A DNA stretch of 64,000 bases. It comes from Phyto melanocephala (taxonomy: Eukaryota > Arthropoda > Insecta > Diptera > Rhinophoridae). How positions within the stretch are numbered: the stretch's first letter is position 1; each line of letters begins with the position of its first letter. Below are positions 22,449 through 35,222 of this stretch, in pieces. Both the position numbers and the translations under genes were made by a program. The stretch covers positions 177,103,235-177,167,234 of the forward strand of contig OW799233.1 of assembly GCA_941918925.1 (NCBI GenBank). Reading direction: 5' to 3'. The notes below the pieces were generated by a model. That model saw nothing but the letters and a program-made list of their open reading frames with translations, did not search any database and was not told where the DNA came from.

Positions 22449-22641
22449 TACTTGTTATTTTTGTTCAAATTCTTTGTAAATTATTTGTTTAATAGCCTAA
22501 ATAAATAAACAAATATAAAATAACATACGTTTCAATAAAACTTTTTTTATCAAGGCATATCCATAAGGTATATGCAACGGCGAATTGATACAACAAAGCA
22601 ACTTTTAATGTGATGTTTTATGTCAAGGCCAATTCGTATAT

Positions 22642-22833
22642 CAGGGATGGAAAAGTTGTTTTTACATAATAAATATAATAAAATTTGATTAAAAAAAGGA
22701 TATAAATTTTTAAAACACATTATTAATAACGCAGCAGCAAAAAATATACATAAATTAAGCACATTTATTATCAAAAAAGCACACTCAAGTTAATTGTTTA
22801 ATACCGAAACCGAAATTTCATTTTCCATCCCTG
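22642..22833. mobile_element. Small hAT-like MITE nested in the piggyBac element
   Basis: Ends CAGGGATGGAAAA and TTTTCCATCCCTG enclose 192 bp. CAGGG ends suggest hAT, but the 8 bp on each side do not match, so insertion age or exact limits are unclear. It lies between a second inverted pair, CAAGGCCAATTCGTATA (from 22624) and GTATGAATTCGCCTTG (to 22929). Confidence 0.5.
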
Positions 22834-23175
22834 CATTAATAAATGAAATCAAGGCGAATTTGACCAATTTTGACAAAAAGGTTCCCAATCAGCTGGGCTG
22901 ATAATTTCACCTGTATGAATTCGCCTTGTTTTTTATAAAAGAATTTTCTTTCAGCCAATAGGCAAATACATTTGCCAGGAGTAATATTTTTTTCTTGGAT
23001 AAAAAATTCCTTTTCAACCCAGAGGCAACTATATTTGCCAATTAAAATGAGGGACAAAGCGGGGACCTAGAGGGCAAAATTTTTTTTACGTACCTATTAT
23101 TGGTGCATATCTTATGAAAATATAAAAAAATAAAAAGTCGCTTCAGTAGAAAAAGTCCGGTCCTCAAAGGGTTAA

Positions 23176-24040
23176 AAGGATTAAATAACTGTATGGTTAA
23201 AAGTTTAAAAGAAAACTTTTAAATGTTCACAACCATATTTGATAATCAGTATATGACATTCGCATTCAATTTTATGTACCCTAAGGCCAACATCATCATG
23301 ATTCATTCTGACAAACACTGACAATTTCAAATCATTGATGTCAGATGCTGATTTTTCTGAATCTCTAAAGTAAAACTTTTATAGGTGACCTAACTTGATA
23401 TCGTCTCACGGGTGAAATCTAGGAGAAAAAAATATTCAATATTGTTTGATAACAACATACAAACTGATTCTGAGTGACGAATGTCATTTTTGTTTGAATG
23501 ACTTTGTTTATAAACAGGACTGCAGATTCTGAAAATTCAGAGCAGTCAACCAAATTTAATTCTACTCAATTAGGTTTTCCGTTTTACATATGAAAATATC
23601 TTTTTGCCTTCATTCCTCAAAAATTAATATGAAGATGCTTAAATGGAGAGCGGAATCACTTAATGACAGACAATTTTTTTTATTCTGCTTTTTAAAACAG
23701 ATCTGAGATGTGGTTTCGGTAGAATTGAACCAATTCCCCCGGTGCACGAGACACAATCGCACTTTTAAATAAAATTTTTGGAGATCGAATTATTTAAAAA
23801 AATTTGGAAATTAAGTAGCCAGGAATTTGTCATATTTTTGTGAGTGTATATATGAGTGAGTATATATGAGAGAATGATCGTGACAGTCGTATTTTTAAGG
23901 TATTACATTTGAACTTTTCTTTCAGACTGTCTTTCTTGACAGTCATTGAACTCAAATCTAACAATGTTGTAGAAGGTCGAGCAAAAATTTTGAAAGATAT
24001 TATAAAAAATGCTCTACATGATCCCATCATTGCAAAGTTA
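23176..24040. other. Gene-free stretch
   Basis: Non-coding. A B-box-like sequence on the minus strand (23731..23721) hints at an old SINE but lacks a credible A box. Nothing else is supported. Confidence 0.4.
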
Positions 24041-24049
24041 AATTCTTCT

Positions 24050-24740
24050 TTCTCAGGTGCTCGAATCAGCAGACTATGATATGCGCCGGCAGTTCTTTTA
24101 ATGGGTTATGGATCAAAATGAAGCTGATGCCGATTTTTCGAAAATATTTAAGTTCTCCGTTGAAACGCATTTCCATTTGAATGTCTTCGTGAATATACAA
24201 AATTGTCAAATTTGGGGCTCAGAAAAGTCATTTTCAATCAATGAGAAACAAATGTACCTTAACGAGCAACTAACTGATGTTGATTTAAGTCAGACGTCTT
24301 GATTGGTCTTACAGTTTTTAAGATTATGCCGAAATTGTAGTGCCTTTGAACGACATTCGCGTGCCCTCAATTGAACGTCATAGATCTAGATGATATGTGG
24401 CTTCTGCAAGACGGTATCAGTTGTCATACCGCACATAAAACAGTCCATTTATTGCAGCAACGATCTCCAAGGAATTTTAATATAAACTGGCCTGCAAGAT
24501 CATACGATTTAAAACCTTGCGATTTTTTCTTTAGGCTTTTGTGAAATCTAGGCTTTTTGCAAAAAAAAAAAAAAAAACAGAAACAAATCCTTAGCTTAAG
24601 TCCGATATTAAACGTCTCAGCGATGAGATACAGCAACATCTCTGTGAAAAAGTCATGCAAAATTTTATAAAAATTGTAATAGCTTGTCATTAGAGCCGTG
24701 TGGGCCTTTTGACTAATATTTTATTCCATATTTAATCGGA
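24050..24740 (+). pseudogene. Mariner-like transposase relic
   Basis: Frame pieces give HFHLNVFVNIQNCQIWGSEK (after the first catalytic Asp), then MWLLQDGISCHTAHKTVHLL (second Asp in QDG), then NINWPARSYDLKPCDFFF (third catalytic segment) and CEKVMQNFIK near the C-terminus. Known: this order matches IS630/Tc1/mariner DDD/E transposases with paired N-terminal helix-turn-helix domains. There are stops and frameshifts, and an A-run near 24562 breaks the C-terminal part. Closest in wording to the copies at 55940 and 36880. Confidence 0.75.
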
Positions 24741-24744
24741 ACAT

Positions 24745-26785
24745 GTTTTTCTTAAAATCAAATAAAATATCACAACTATGTCAAAAGCTACGTGTTTTAA
24801 TTTTAAAATGAAAAGTTAATTTTTACTCAAACACCCTTTATATTTAAGAAAAAAACAATCACTTCTCTGCAAACAATATACATTAAGTGTTGCATATTTT
24901 GAGGGAACATGCATTTAATGACTGAGTAGATGACTATTTTTTATTATTTTTATTTATTCTTGCTGTTAGTGTATTTATCAACACAATACATATACTCAGA
25001 CACTGTCTGTTTCTACTACAACGAAGTCCTCATTATCAACATAATATTTTGAATAGAATAAACAATTTTAGAAAAAGTAGAGAATATTAAAGAACAAACT
25101 AAATCACATGAATTCTTCATAAATTTAGCTTGTTTTACTCTCCAAGAGACACAAATGAAAGAACAAAACATGTGACAATATTTCGCCTCAAATGCAAAGA
25201 AATACCGGTACACAGACAAGAGGGAGAGCACATATGCCACCTAAATAGGTATACATATTGTACATAATACTTGTAATACTTGTATGCTATTTTAACTGCA
25301 ATATATACTTTAACACTTTTTTTTTATATCACTGTCCTTTGTAGTGGGAATATGTAAGACAACAAGTACTCGTATAGACACAAAGTAGGTAAAAAATAAA
25401 AAAAAAATCTCTTTGTTGCAAGTTTGTTTAATGTAAAAATTGTTCCATGTTGTTTATTTTTATTTATTTTAACACTCAACATCATCACTACCACAACAAC
25501 ATTTTAGCACATTCATGTATACATTCAAATGAAGGAACTGCATAAGAAAAAGGGGTGGCAAGAGTAGATGGTATCAAAATGTTTTATGTATGTGTGGAGC
25601 TGAAGTATTGTTTAAAGTATAAAAATTCTTATCTTTATTGCAATAAATGCATATACATCTAGACTATTTAACGCCAAATAAAACCAATACACTTACACAA
25701 ATCTAGTAGTTAGAGGGCATCTTTAAAAAAATTGCATTAATTGTTTAGAGCCATAGAATATAAAGATAAATTTCTAGTAGATACAAGAGAACATATTCAT
25801 ACAATAGAAGTCAGCTGCAGTGCATAAAAAATGAGAAACCAAAAATCCTTTAAGTGATTGCACATCGTTGGTTTGTTGGTTATGGTTGCCATGCCATCTA
25901 CATATGTATATCGTTGACAGATAAGTCACATATAGTCGCTTACGTTCCCATGCACTCTAATACACTGAGGCATACACGCTCACATTTTATATGGTCTTTA
26001 GTGTGAACGTAATGATTTTATGCTGTTTGACTAGTGATGGGGAGTGTGAGTAGGGCTGGTTAGACTCATGTCATTCTCTGTGTTTGTCCACCAAAGGAGA
26101 AAATTATGTGCATAAATTAAAAATAAAAGTATTCCTTGAAGAGTATTAATTCACGATAGAAAGATAGCGGAGATAAAAGTTTAAAGTGTAAAATTAAACC
26201 TTTGAAAATTTTCTTAGAGAAAAGTAGAATGAAGGGTACAATAAGCAATTTGTGTGTAAATCATATCTTTTGGTTAGATGTAAAAAAAACATTTTTTTTA
26301 AAGCAATTCTTTAAAATTCTTTTAAGCAAATTGTTTATTATTTTTAATTTATATCTAAAAGGTAAACATTTCTAAAATAATGCTTTATTGATTTACTTCT
26401 ATGAGAAATGATCTATTTAATAATAAATGTTATAGGTATACAGCAAGGTCTGTCATATATAATTTATCCACTGGTTCAAATGGTGAAACTTTATTATTGA
26501 ATCCAGTTGAACCTCGGTTGCATTGCTGGTCTAAAATGTACCTAATGTGTATGCTAACCGAGGTATCAAGATACTACCGTATCAAATTTTTTATGTCAAT
26601 TGAGTTTAGAAAGACAGACAGACAGATGGATGGACAAAGACAAATTATATCATTGACCACACACATCGACATCAAAATTTACCAAAATATCATGCACACA
26701 TGAAGTTTTTTTAGAAACTTATTATAAAAATAAAAAAGTGTTTAAACGAACGAATCAAGTCAATTGCGAATATGCTGTTCGGATT
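24745..26785. other. Gene-free stretch
   Basis: A/T-rich, non-coding. It includes a fragment of the GACAGACAGACAG-type dispersed repeat near 26610-26640. No gene is supported. Confidence 0.45.
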
Positions 26786-26789
26786 AAAG

Positions 26790-27215
26790 TGTATCCCAGA
26801 GATAAATATTACATCGATGAAATCAAATAGTGCTTGGACGGGGCAAGGTCTATGCTATAAGGCCGTTATATCAAAACACCCCAACCAATTTCTTCTACAT
26901 AGTTTTTAACAAGTATTGCAACATATTTCCAAGCGGTGTCATGATGTAATATTACAGTTGCATGTCTGGCCGCATATTTTAGGCATTTTTTGGCCAATGG
27001 TTTCTTTGCAATAAATATTGGTGTTCAGTACAAGTTCCCTATAATGGTCTAGCCAGGATTCAGCAGCTCATAATAGATAGGGCCTTTTGGGTCCCCCAAA
27101 CCACAGAGCATCACCTTAGTGTTATTGATGTTTGGCTTTGGCGCCGATTCAGCTGATTTGTCGGGCCTTACTTACGGTAAGTTACGCTTTGGGTTATTGC
27201 ATGGATCCATTATTT
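26790..27215 (-). pseudogene. Mariner (DD34D-type) transposase relic
   Basis: Minus-strand reading gives KVMLCGLGDPKGPIYYELLN, then ILHHDTAWKYVA with the second catalytic Asp, WGVLI, and then IDLAPSKHYLIS. Known: mariner has HHDNARPH and SPDLAPSDYHLF at these places. The third catalytic Asp is replaced by Lys (PSKHY). Stops interrupt the frame. This is a classic mariner, different from the other mariner-like family in the window. Confidence 0.75.
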
Positions 27216-27610
27216 ATTACAAGTAATTATTCGGTTTAAAATGAAGTTGTTTTTTAGATTTTATTTTATTTTATTTTTTATTTCTATGTTTTTAAATGAA
27301 TCCCGAAAATGTATTAAAATTTATGCTTGAGTAGTTTTTAATAAATTCGTAAGATCTTGTTGAGTTTGAAATTATTCTTGATTAAGTGGTGCCTCCAATT
27401 CGTAATCTTTAAACTTATTTGCTGGCCTTGGAGATGTTAGTCTTTTGTGTCAAAATCATAATTTCTATACCACGCAAACTATCTCTCGTACGTAGAATCC
27501 GATGGAATACAATCACCATTTGTAAAGCATTGGGTAGACCTTTCCGAATATGACGATTTGTTTGGCCAAAAATTTGACCTATTCGAAAAAAATAAATGTT
27601 GAATAATTAA
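27216..27610. other. Gene-free stretch
   Basis: No supported feature. Parts of both strands have short open runs but no recognisable motif. Confidence 0.4.
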
Positions 27611-28069
27611 ATGTTCTTACGTTTCTCAAATTTTGCTATTTTTTTACTGAACTTTACTGGATATCGTTTATTTACACAAAATTCTGTAAAAACAATAGTA
27701 AAAACTTTTTGTAACGAACAAACCTATAGTGACTATAAATTACAGATATGTGCGCTTCAAAACGATTGTAAGGCAACTGTTGTAAATTTCGCTCTTCAAG
27801 GTTATATACCCAATACAATTGTCGTAGATGATAATTTTAGGTTGACAAATAATACATTTAATAAATGTCAGGTGAACATTAGGGGTACAACCAAAATAAG
27901 GCATTATCACCACGCTGTAGCCGATGTTGTGCTGAAACCGTCGAAGCCGATTTCTGAAAGCCCTTTAAGAATTTTTTTTTATTTTTCCAATTTTTTTTAT
28001 TTTTTCAAAATTTTTTATTTTATATTTAACTATTTAAGTAAGTCGCAATACTCTACCACGAATAGTTGA
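27611..28069 (+). CDS. Hypothetical 152-residue ORF, unassigned
   Basis: The longest non-repeat, non-transposon frame after the first host gene. The ATG has A at -3. Residues 1-18 are hydrophobic and could be a signal peptide. Residues 30-125 contain four cysteines (in KTFC, QICA, NDCK, NKCQ) and mixed composition, whereas 126-152 is a Phe/Tyr-rich run translated from T-rich DNA. No domain or homologue is recognised. It could be a chance frame, a decayed exon or an orphan gene. No splice structure or polyadenylation support was found. Confidence 0.2.
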   Translation: MFLRFSNFAIFLLNFTGYRLFTQNSVKTIVKTFCNEQTYSDYKLQICALQNDCKATVVNFALQGYIPNTIVVDDNFRLTNNTFNKCQVNIRGTTKIRHYHHAVADVVLKPSKPISESPLRIFFYFSNFFYFFKIFYFIFNYLSKSQYSTTNS

Positions 28070-28119
28070 ATTTATACAGAATATTATTCAATATTTAATG
28101 GAAAAACTTATAATTTATT

Positions 28120-28625
28120 TATCACTAGAAAAGCCCGGCGCGCGTTACTACGCCCCTTAATGAATAAAAATGCATTCTGAATTTAAATTGAATATCAAGT
28201 GCAAAAAGCTAAAAATTATAACTTTTTTTAATGGGCGTGGCACTGCTCACTTTCCTAATCACGAAACTGTAAAGTGATGACGGCTCAATATGTATGAAAA
28301 GTTTCATAAAATTCGGTCCAGTGCAAGTACCTCAAAATTATAACTTTTTTATGGGCGTGGTCCTGCCCATTTTTCTAATCACGAAATTATTTAGTCATGA
28401 CAGCTCAATATGTGTGCAAAGTTTTAGAAAAATCGGTCAAGTGCAAGTAGCTAAAAATTATAACTAATTTTAATGGGCGAGGCCCCACCCACTTTTTACC
28501 AGCCGTAAACACTCCCTGGAATGTGTACAACAACTTGCCAAAGTTTGAGTCCGATCGGTTTTTCAGTTTCAGAGTCTATAGCTGACACACACACACAGAT
28601 TTTCACTTTTATATATATAGATTTA
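28120..28625. repeat. GC-richer interspersed repeat with three about 120-bp internal tandem units
   Basis: Starts with AAGCCCGGCGCGCG. Three units share AAAATTATAACT and ATGGGCG (at 28231, 28351 and 28473), each followed by CACGAAA or a related phrase and TCGGTC. Ends near TTTTATATATATAGATT. Non-coding. The family name is not known to me. Confidence 0.65.
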
Positions 28626-29122
28626 ATGAATTTATATAGAAAATATTTTTAATTTTTTTAGAACTTAGTGATCCCAAACTTAATTGCATTTGACGCGGAA
28701 CCTTTTTTTAACGATATCGAAAATCTAAAGATGCAGTTCTTATTGTTTTTTTATGAACTACATGGTATGGATTGGGCCATTTTGATATTTTCAAAAATTG
28801 TAAAAAAGTTGTATCCCTAGTGAATATGTCATGAGCATCATTAATCCGTATTTTCTTCAAAACAATGTTGCTGAGTTTTCAGATCAATTATCACCAATTT
28901 TTCTAGCTTGAATAAATCGATACAGATGTGGAAGGTAAGTGCTAACAATACGACAAAACTTTAAATTATCAAACTTTGCACAAAGCAAAGGATGAATTAG
29001 ATTTTTCCAGACTTTATTTATGATTTTAAAGTCAAAATAATCCAGGATATTTTAAAAATTTTAGCTGAAATATAGAGCAGAGTAATTTTAAATTAGATCT
29101 CTCGAAATTATGCTACCCTAAT

Positions 29123-32100
29123 GCTATAAACACAATCAGGTTCACCGGCCATCGACTACAAGATGTCAAAAATAGAATACATGCGTGCTTATGATAATGA
29201 TTCTTTTAGCCTCTACACGACTACCGACTACACGACTACACTCAGAAAACAGATTCGTTGTGGTAATCGAATTTGTTGCCAATCGAATTCCTTCGGTTCT
29301 ACGTACTATCTCTAAATTCGTTTATAACAACTGAAATTTTCGTTTCTTATTACCGTAGTTTTAATAACAGCACTAGACTTTTAGTGACCTAATGGTTGTT
29401 GTAGCAGATATTGTTAGTTTACATTATAGATATCTTTAAAATATACCATATTTGTATCCAAAATATTTGATTGATACAATCGAAAGCAAATATATAATTA
29501 GGGTTCCCAAAAGAATTATCAATTGAATTGAATTAAAATGATTTTTAAATATTTTATTTATTTTACCCAAAAAAAATAGCAAAAATTAATTTTTTTAAAT
29601 TTAATTTTTTTATTTGAGTATTATTCAAATATATTTATTTATTAATATAACTACTTTAAATATAAACCAATACTTAAAACAAAATGTATGTAAAATTGTA
29701 TGTAGTTAAAATTAATAATATATTTATAATGTATTAAAACTTTAAATATGTATGCATAGCTAAAGCTAGTACATCCATATAACAAATTCTTCTCTATTAG
29801 CTGAGGTAACAATATGAGAAATATAGGTAACTTTAAGATGTTTTGTATTTATAATGCGAAGCATGTCAGTTTGGTTGTTTATTTTTTACGCAAAGAAGTT
29901 GATATCAAAAAACCAAGTTTCAAGAACTTTACCGCATAGAAAGAAATTATCATCACGGACAATGTATTCTACTAAACTAAATACTGATTTGCAGTTTTCA
30001 CAAAAGTCTAAACAAATTACTGCAAATTTTTTTAAATGTAAATTGTCGTATTGAGGAAATGTTATTTCTTGTGCTGTTGAACTTAAGCTATATTTTGTAT
30101 AAATTTTTTTTTACCGATCTAAATGAAAGTTCTATACTAAAATCATTAAATAAAAGTAAATTTGCAATTTTCAATTGGTTTTTTATTTGCAAGGACTTTA
30201 AAATGTTGACTTTGTTATTAGAATTATGTGCTGTTTTTTTTTTTAAACGTGGTATTTATTTCAAATCTCATCATTATGAGACCCAATATCGGAAGAAGTT
30301 CTTTTTTCAAAACTTAAATTAAAACTTTCTGATTAGGCATAAGTACTGAGTGGCAATCTCTTTTTTAATTCGTTACTTTTGTTAAACGTAATTTATTGAA
30401 CATTTTCTTCAAAATGGCAAATTTTTATATGTTTCAACTGACTGTTAATGTTATAGAATATTCGGTTGCAGTGCAGTGCAAGTGCACTTCATCTTTGTAA
30501 ATTAAAAGAAGAAAAACAATTTATACAATAAATTAAAATAGATTAACTAGAAATATGAACATACATTAAAACTAATGCAGTAGTTTTTAATACACAGACC
30601 TAATACTAGTGTTATTCAAATCATGTTGTGTGCATATTTTAAAGATGTATTTTTGTATAAAATTCCAAACCATTTTCGTTTCTTTACGATATTCTCCATT
30701 GAATCCCTTATATATTAAAAATCAGCTTTCTATAGGATCCAGCGAGCTTTCAAATATGTACTTTTTATCAAACAGTGTAGTTTGTGAAATGTTCCAACAA
30801 ATAACTACCTTTGGCTGCAATTCAACAGAATTTCTTTGATATACATATATGTATCTACCTTTTCTAAGGACTGAAATGAAGCCAATTTAATCAACTTTCA
30901 AACAAAATTTGTATAAATGTTAAAACTTACATATATCAAAATATGAAATTAATTTTTCTTGCACTTCAATTTTTGTAAGTTGTGTAGATTTTTGACTTTT
31001 GATTCTTCAAATTGTCGAAGGAGATAAGTACGGTAGAAGTAAAAACGTTGCAGCTTTTTTAGATTCTAAGAAACCATAAAATAATTACAATAAATGTATT
31101 TACATATAACTTCATACATATATAGAAGAGTAAAAATGACATTATCTATATAAAACATTGTTATGTAAAAATATAAACAATTAAAAATACCTTCGTTTAT
31201 ATTTCAGAAGATTTTAAAAATATTTTAGCTGTTTCGTCGTGTACGTAGAAACATAAACTTTTTAAGATTGTTGTTTAAAGCTTCTGCGATTTCTTAAATT
31301 TTTAGTCCCCACCCAGGTGTGCAACAATATTGTGCGGCGTAGTCTTCCAGAACTATAATTAGTTTAATAAAAAAAATATAAATATTATTTATTTACTTGT
31401 TTCGAAATAAGGTGTCATAAAATCGGATATGTCCAGTTGTATGTTCGTTCATCATTTGAGTGTGTCGATTCTTGCATCACATATCATCTCTATGAATTAC
31501 ATCTACATCTGCTTTTCGGTCACTTATTCTTCGTAAATTAGGAAAGAAATGTACATGCCCATCATCGAAGAATGTGCCCTTAATCACCAAGTAACTAGGC
31601 ACTTTGCAACGAAAATAGCTATTGAAAGTTAATTTAATCGATCACTAGAAACTACCCGCGAAAGTTGTTCACCAAAACCTACTGCAACAGTATCAAAGAC
31701 TGCAACAGGAAGGAAGTCAGTAGCTGGATCTTGTTATTTATACTACATGCAGGAAACAAAACAAAGAGAAAAATACGAAAAGAATGCAGTATTTGAAAGA
31801 AACCAATGTGCCTGGAGCACTTGATAACAAATTGCGTCAGCATTTCTTTTGACTGTAATAAATAATATAGTTATATATATACATATATTAAAATTTTTTT
31901 TTTAATCCATACTAATGTATTTTTAATGAAAATTTTATAATACAATATTTACCTACACCTTAATCGATCATTTGTTCATATAAAAACTATAAGGTACACG
32001 GGTACCCCTGTTATGTGTTTGCGTAGGTCTTATCTTTGGAAGCTTATAAATATGAAATAGCTAGGCCGAATTTCGTAAATGAAAAATAAGGTGGCGCTTA

Positions 32101-33389
32101 AAGACAACAGATTCGTAGTTTCCATACTCTTATAGCATCAGCTTTGTAATTACAAACGTTTAAAGTCGCTAGTGGATACACGGGCGTTCGGCAAATCTCC
32201 ATGTACATACATTCATACATACATATATTGGGAAATACATATGTATGTACCTAAACGAATTTTCATTCCAAGTAAAATTTACTTTAAGTGTTTGGTAGAT
32301 TTCCATAATACACACATCCATACATACATACGTAAGTCTTCTTCTTTAAAAAAAAAATTTTATGTATTTTCATACAAAATTTAATGAAATTAAGAATAAA
32401 TTCATATCTTACCTTAACTGTTTGGCCTTTGTTCTTGTTTTTTTTTTAATTTACAATGGTTAGCACTTTTTTTAATTTTTATATGTACATACATATCTAC
32501 ATAAATTCACAAATTTTCTTAAAAATTTTTTCAAAATAAAAAAGATTATTTTTTTTGTTAATTTCTGTTTTTTAAATGACAGGAAAATCGGTTTTGTGAA
32601 AAAACATTTTTTTCATTCATAACTAATAATTACTACACACAACTTATATTCAGTTCTAAAAATCAAACATAATTGAAATTAATGTATTTTTTTATTGTAA
32701 TCGAATTATAATGATACAACATACCAAAAATTGGTTTCAATAACCGAAAACTTATTAATATTTTGAAATACGTTGACATAGATGATTATTTTTGTTATAC
32801 GTATTAATATTTAGTACTGCAGCCTAATACTCGTAATTATATTTGGTTGTGTTAGAAGGGATTTGGACACAAATGAAAGTAATGAGACAATTTAGTTAAC
32901 AAAACCGATTTTAGTATTCTAAGTAATAAATTTCAATTATAGTTGTATTTTTGCGTTTATAAATATATAAAATCGGTCCCATTTAGAAACTTTTAATACC
33001 TATAGTAATATGTTGTTCCTTCCTAATATATTTTTATTGTTTTTACCGTTTTCCAACCAATTCTTTTTCTGTGTGTACTTTTGTAGCCCGTAGCCAACTT
33101 AGGCTAATTTCTATTTTTCTTGGCTACAAAAAACAGATTAGTGCTGCCAATACAATAAATGCATGAAATGGTGGTTTTAAAAACACAATACGTTAAATAT
33201 CGTTATTAAAAACGCGAAAAACTATTATAGTGGCACCATTAAAAAATAATAATCATCTGTTCATTTGTTTACATTTTTTTTTGTAGTTAGTGGTCGGTAG
33301 TCGTTAAAAGAATTAAGTAGCTGGCGACTTGGCCAGCTACTTTTGTAGTTGGTAGTCGATGGTCGGTAGCTTTTGATTGTGTTTATAGC
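29123..33389. mobile_element. 4.27-kb region bounded by inverted repeats, unknown DNA transposon
   Basis: Both ends read inward GCTATAAACACAATCA (perfect 16), then diverge and match again through CCATCGACTAC (about 37 bp in all). Subterminal CGACTACCGAC motifs recur inside both arms. The interior is A/T-rich with only short frames on both strands (for example 29854..30054, 30059..30322), none carrying a motif I recognise. No clear target duplication was seen. An old, decayed element or a foldback is likely; hAT, P or another superfamily cannot be decided. Confidence 0.5.
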
Positions 33390-35222
33390 TTAAGAAGACG
33401 AGTTGAATATATTTTTAAGTCATGCTACTTTTCATATTTATTTTATTTCATGCGCGGGCCTAAAAATACTATCACAGCCACAGTTTGGCTTATTCCATTT
33501 CGAATTAAACCCACGTTTATGGCCAAAACTTATTTTATATTTTGCAACTAACGATTGTTTTTTGCATTTCTTTGATAATATTTACCCATCGTTTAAGGTT
33601 TTTAAAGGGTTAACGGTTATCAAATGACATAATTTCTTGAGGCAATTACAATTTACACAAAAGTTTTACAACAATATCATTTTGATTTGTCAAAATTACC
33701 ACATTGAGACTCACACATTAACACACATCTCTAACAACCAAAACGTTGCCATGAATCAACCAAATCCAGAATATAAAAGTAATTTAAACTCCAATTGAAT
33801 GTTAAGCTGCCACAACCATTTACTGCAAATATGAGTGTTTGTTGTTGGGATTTTTTCTTTTTTTTTTAAATTAGAATAAAAATATTTTCAATTCTTATTG
33901 CAATTATTTTAGAGCAGCAAAGTAAAAGCTAAAAGTAAAGATGACAACTTGTTCTTCCCTGTAGTTGAGGTAATCGTTGCACTGTTATAGTGCTCTCTCT
34001 ACCTCTTTGTTCGTTTTACGGTGAATACTACTACCACTACTTTATGGTTTGGTTAGAAATGATCTGATTATAATTCATCGGATGCATGCGACGTGCTTCT
34101 GTTGAACCGCAAAATTCTGCACACAAATAGCAAGTGGAAATAAAAAAATGCTGAAAACTTTATCTTAAAATATAAAGGAAATTGAAGTAGAGATGTAACA
34201 CATATCTCTAAATAACTCATATCTCATATGTGTATGTGTGAAGACTCGTATTTAAACTCACACCTTTGAGAAGAAGGAGAAAAAAAAATTCAAAAGCATT
34301 TTGGTTATATATATTGCTTATACACATATTGCTTATACACATATTGATACATACAAATATATGGTTAAGCTATATTCAAGGAGTAACCCTGTGTCTGTAT
34401 TGGTATGTTTAGTTTGGGAGGAATAAATTATAGGACAATTTTTTTTTAAAGATTTATTTTTAAGAAAAAATAACTGTAAGATAATCTTAGATAGTCGATA
34501 TGAGGTACTCACAACCACGATATCATTTCGAAGTAGACATAAAAACTTTTTTTTTTTGATAGAACGTGTGATAACTGCCGTATATTGATTATGGCTCTAA
34601 GTATAAGATGCTTATTAATATGGCATATTTAAGGTACTGTTACTATGCCTCCTGTAAATGTTACTGCCGCCGCTGTGTGTTTGTATTGGTAATGGTATAT
34701 CTCTTGCTTTATGCTGCACGTAAATTTATATTATTATGAAATTTGCTTTACTTGCCGTTTATCCAGCCATATAAAGATTCACATAGATAAATCCTTTTGG
34801 CATCGGTTGCTTGGTTTGCGTTGAGTAGAGTGATGCCAAATGGTTAATGGATAAAACTGGAGAATTTTTGTAAGAAATTGTTTTTTGTACTCAAAGATGA
34901 AAAAGATAAGATTTATGTAGATCAGCAAACAAAGCAAACAAATTCAAAAGGCTCTCTATTGTAACACTACAAAAGTGTCCGCTCAGTATTGGACTTGTTA
35001 CTATAATTCCATGCACACTTGAATAGGTACAATCGTCCCAGCAGTTTGTTAGAGTAAATTTTCAAATTAGCTCAACACATATTAAGTTGTTTTATTTGTG
35101 CTAGTGAGATAAAATTTTTAATTTCAGTGTAAAAGAAATTATTTAAATATATATTCGACACTTAAAATATAAGGTTTAAGTTTCGTTGTGTATTATACTC
35201 TGTATTAGTACTTTTATAAAAC
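33390..35222. other. Gene-free stretch
   Basis: A/T-rich non-coding DNA with no supported gene, repeat boundary or RNA. Confidence 0.45.

Larger units (their letters stand above)
19914..22493 (+). repeat. Perfect 1290-bp tandem duplication
   Basis: Unit 1 is 19914..21203 and unit 2 is 21204..22493. By eye the two are identical throughout. ATTTGTT is shared at the breakpoint. The identity means a very recent duplication or an assembly error. Confidence 0.9.
19838..23171 (+). mobile_element. piggyBac-like element, 3334 bp, TTAA-flanked, with internal tandem duplication
   Basis: Seen: left end CCCTTTGACGACC, inverted right end CCCTTTGAGGACC (one mismatch in 13), and TTAA on both sides (19834-19837 and 23172-23175). 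The palindromic motif GGCAARTATRTTTGCC and variants recur at 19854, about 20188, about 21478, about 22960 and about 23024. Inside are two perfect 1290-bp copies of a transposase-derived gene. Without the extra copy the element would be about 2.04 kb. A small hAT-like MITE is nested near the right end. Confidence 0.85.

Noticed and set aside
23700..23760. Possible tRNA or SINE from a B-box-like sequence on the minus strand (23731..23721)
   Set aside because: Two mismatches to the B box, no convincing A box at the right distance, and no cloverleaf. Too weak to list.
29854..30322. Two adjacent ORFs (66 and 87 codons) in the 4.27-kb inverted-repeat-bounded region
   Set aside because: They are in different frames and contain no transposase motif I can recognise; kept only as content of the larger element.
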